15,199 nucleotides of DNA from Verrucomicrobiia bacterium. Its GTDB lineage: Bacteria; Verrucomicrobiota; Verrucomicrobiia; Verrucomicrobiales; Akkermansiaceae. The stretch spans positions 1 to 15,199 of the forward strand of contig CANHKJ010000049.1 in NCBI GenBank assembly GCA_947460915.1. Reading direction: 5' to 3'. Below the pieces are notes generated by a model, which ran no database searches, had not been told where the DNA came from, and was given only the letters and a program-made list of their open reading frames with translations. Below are positions 14,679 through 15,199 of the stretch, in pieces (the stretch's first letter is position 1; each line of letters starts with the position of its first letter). Position numbers and translations under genes: made by a program.

Positions 14679-14866
14679 ATGAATGCTTGATTGGAATAAA
14701 TCGCACGAGAGCTCACTGATAACGAATCATCGGTGTAATCCCGTCCACCAATATCTTCCATTAGGGACAACGGAGATGGTTACGGGATGCCATCCTAATC
14801 ACGGTTACCAAAAGTAACAAGATTAATTCCAGTAGGACATCACAACACGCACACACTGTTTCTCGT
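14679..14866. other. Intergenic spacer between RDD and isomerase genes
   Basis: No gene is supported. GTTAC-CAAAA-GTAAC forms a weak five-pair hairpin near 14805-14819, and GGATG-C-CATCC is a short inverted repeat near 14785-14795. Neither has a T-run, so neither is a convincing terminator for the RDD gene; the second could be an operator for the isomerase gene. Confidence 0.3.
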
Positions 14867-15199
14867 TCAGCGTCGCTCTTGCAACCAATGCGCCATGGCG
14901 AGTAAGCGCTGCACACCGGCCATACCACGAGTGCCGCTGAGAACTTCCAAATGATCTGCGATTTCCACCCGCCGCGCATCAGACCAGAAAACGGATCGAT
15001 CGCGAAACATCGATAGAGCACGAGCTTCTTCGGACTTGATCGCCACGCTGGGTCGCACTGGAGCAAGCGGCGGCGGCCCCTGTGCTGAGGGCATGAGATC
15101 CTCACGATCATAAACTACCACCGTGCCCGCAGCGAGATCACCTAATCGTTGGAAACGACGCGTCGCCAGGCAACTCGACATACCAATCAAGCCAAAAAA
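14867..15199 (-). CDS. RDD family membrane protein, 5'-truncated
   Basis: The frame is open to the window edge; only the C-terminal 110 residues are present. The first visible residues, FFGLIGMSSCLATRRFQRLG, read as the end of a membrane helix and then the RDD-family signature QRLGDLAAGTVVVYDR, which follows the last membrane helix in this family. The rest (about 85 residues) is a soluble tail with a Pro-rich linker (GPPPLAPVRPS) and a helical end (ADHLEVLSGTRGMAGVQRLL). RDD proteins are poorly characterised integral membrane proteins, some linked to ion or proton transport. The long soluble C-terminal tail is common among those encoded in PVC bacteria, as far as I recall. The apparent start codon at 15190 is only an internal Leu. 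The stop is at 14867-14869, and no terminator is seen downstream. Confidence 0.85.
   Translation of the reverse strand, partial: FFGLIGMSSCLATRRFQRLGDLAAGTVVVYDREDLMPSAQGPPPLAPVRPSVAIKSEEARALSMFRDRSVFWSDARRVEIADHLEVLSGTRGMAGVQRLLAMAHWLQERR

Noticed and set aside
1..15199. CRISPR array, tRNA or rRNA genes, prophage or integrase genes
   Set aside because: I looked for regularly spaced repeats, tRNA T-arm motifs and mobile-element genes and saw none.

Overview
The window looks like a chromosomal segment of a Verrucomicrobiota bacterium (PVC superphylum). The main evidence is a planctomycete-type cytochrome/DUF1549/DUF1553 protein translationally coupled to a Tat-exported DUF1501 protein. These sit beside a secreted sulfatase and a PAS-AraC regulator, a set typical of Planctomycetes, Verrucomicrobia and Lentisphaerae. 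Around it lie housekeeping genes: dxr (isoprenoid synthesis), enolase, RsmA and phosphofructokinase. None of the nine starts I could inspect has a clear Shine-Dalgarno sequence. No database search was possible, so the lineage is inferred from gene content.

Layout. 1-1131: dxr, cut at its 5' end. 1143-5647 (minus): two-gene operon, cytochrome/DUF1549/DUF1553 then DUF1501, joined by an ATGA overlap. 5648-5724: 77-bp divergent control region with a tandem 12-bp repeat and a promoter for the PAS-AraC gene (5725-6513, plus). 6497-8329 (minus): secreted sulfatase with an unusual active-site motif and a HEAT-like tail, overlapping the regulator tail to tail by 17 bp. 8382-8412: enolase terminator. 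8444-9739 (minus): eno. 9740-9924: divergent region with a perfect 10-bp inverted repeat. 9925-10263 (plus): 112-residue Lys-rich HTH/coiled-coil protein, then a two-way terminator. 10377-11711 (minus): RsmA fused to a Nudix hydrolase. 11805-11930: a structured RNA candidate ending in a 12-bp terminator. 12007-12423: remains of a small DUF3592-like membrane-protein gene with frameshifts and stops. 12424-12869: AT-rich gene-free stretch with one good DnaA box and an attenuator-like terminator before pfkA (12870-13835, plus). 13848-14678 (minus): sugar phosphate isomerase/epimerase. 14867-15199 (minus): C-terminal part of an RDD-family membrane protein.

How the parts work together. The regulator, the cytochrome/DUF1501 pair and the sulfatase probably form one inducible exported module for sulfated polysaccharides or their products, with the tandem repeat as the AraC-type operator (inference). 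eno and pfkA are glycolytic but not in one operon. The most unusual items are the candidate RNA at 11805-11930, the RsmA-Nudix fusion, the tandem operator with a possibly leaderless regulator transcript, and the attenuator-like leader before pfkA.
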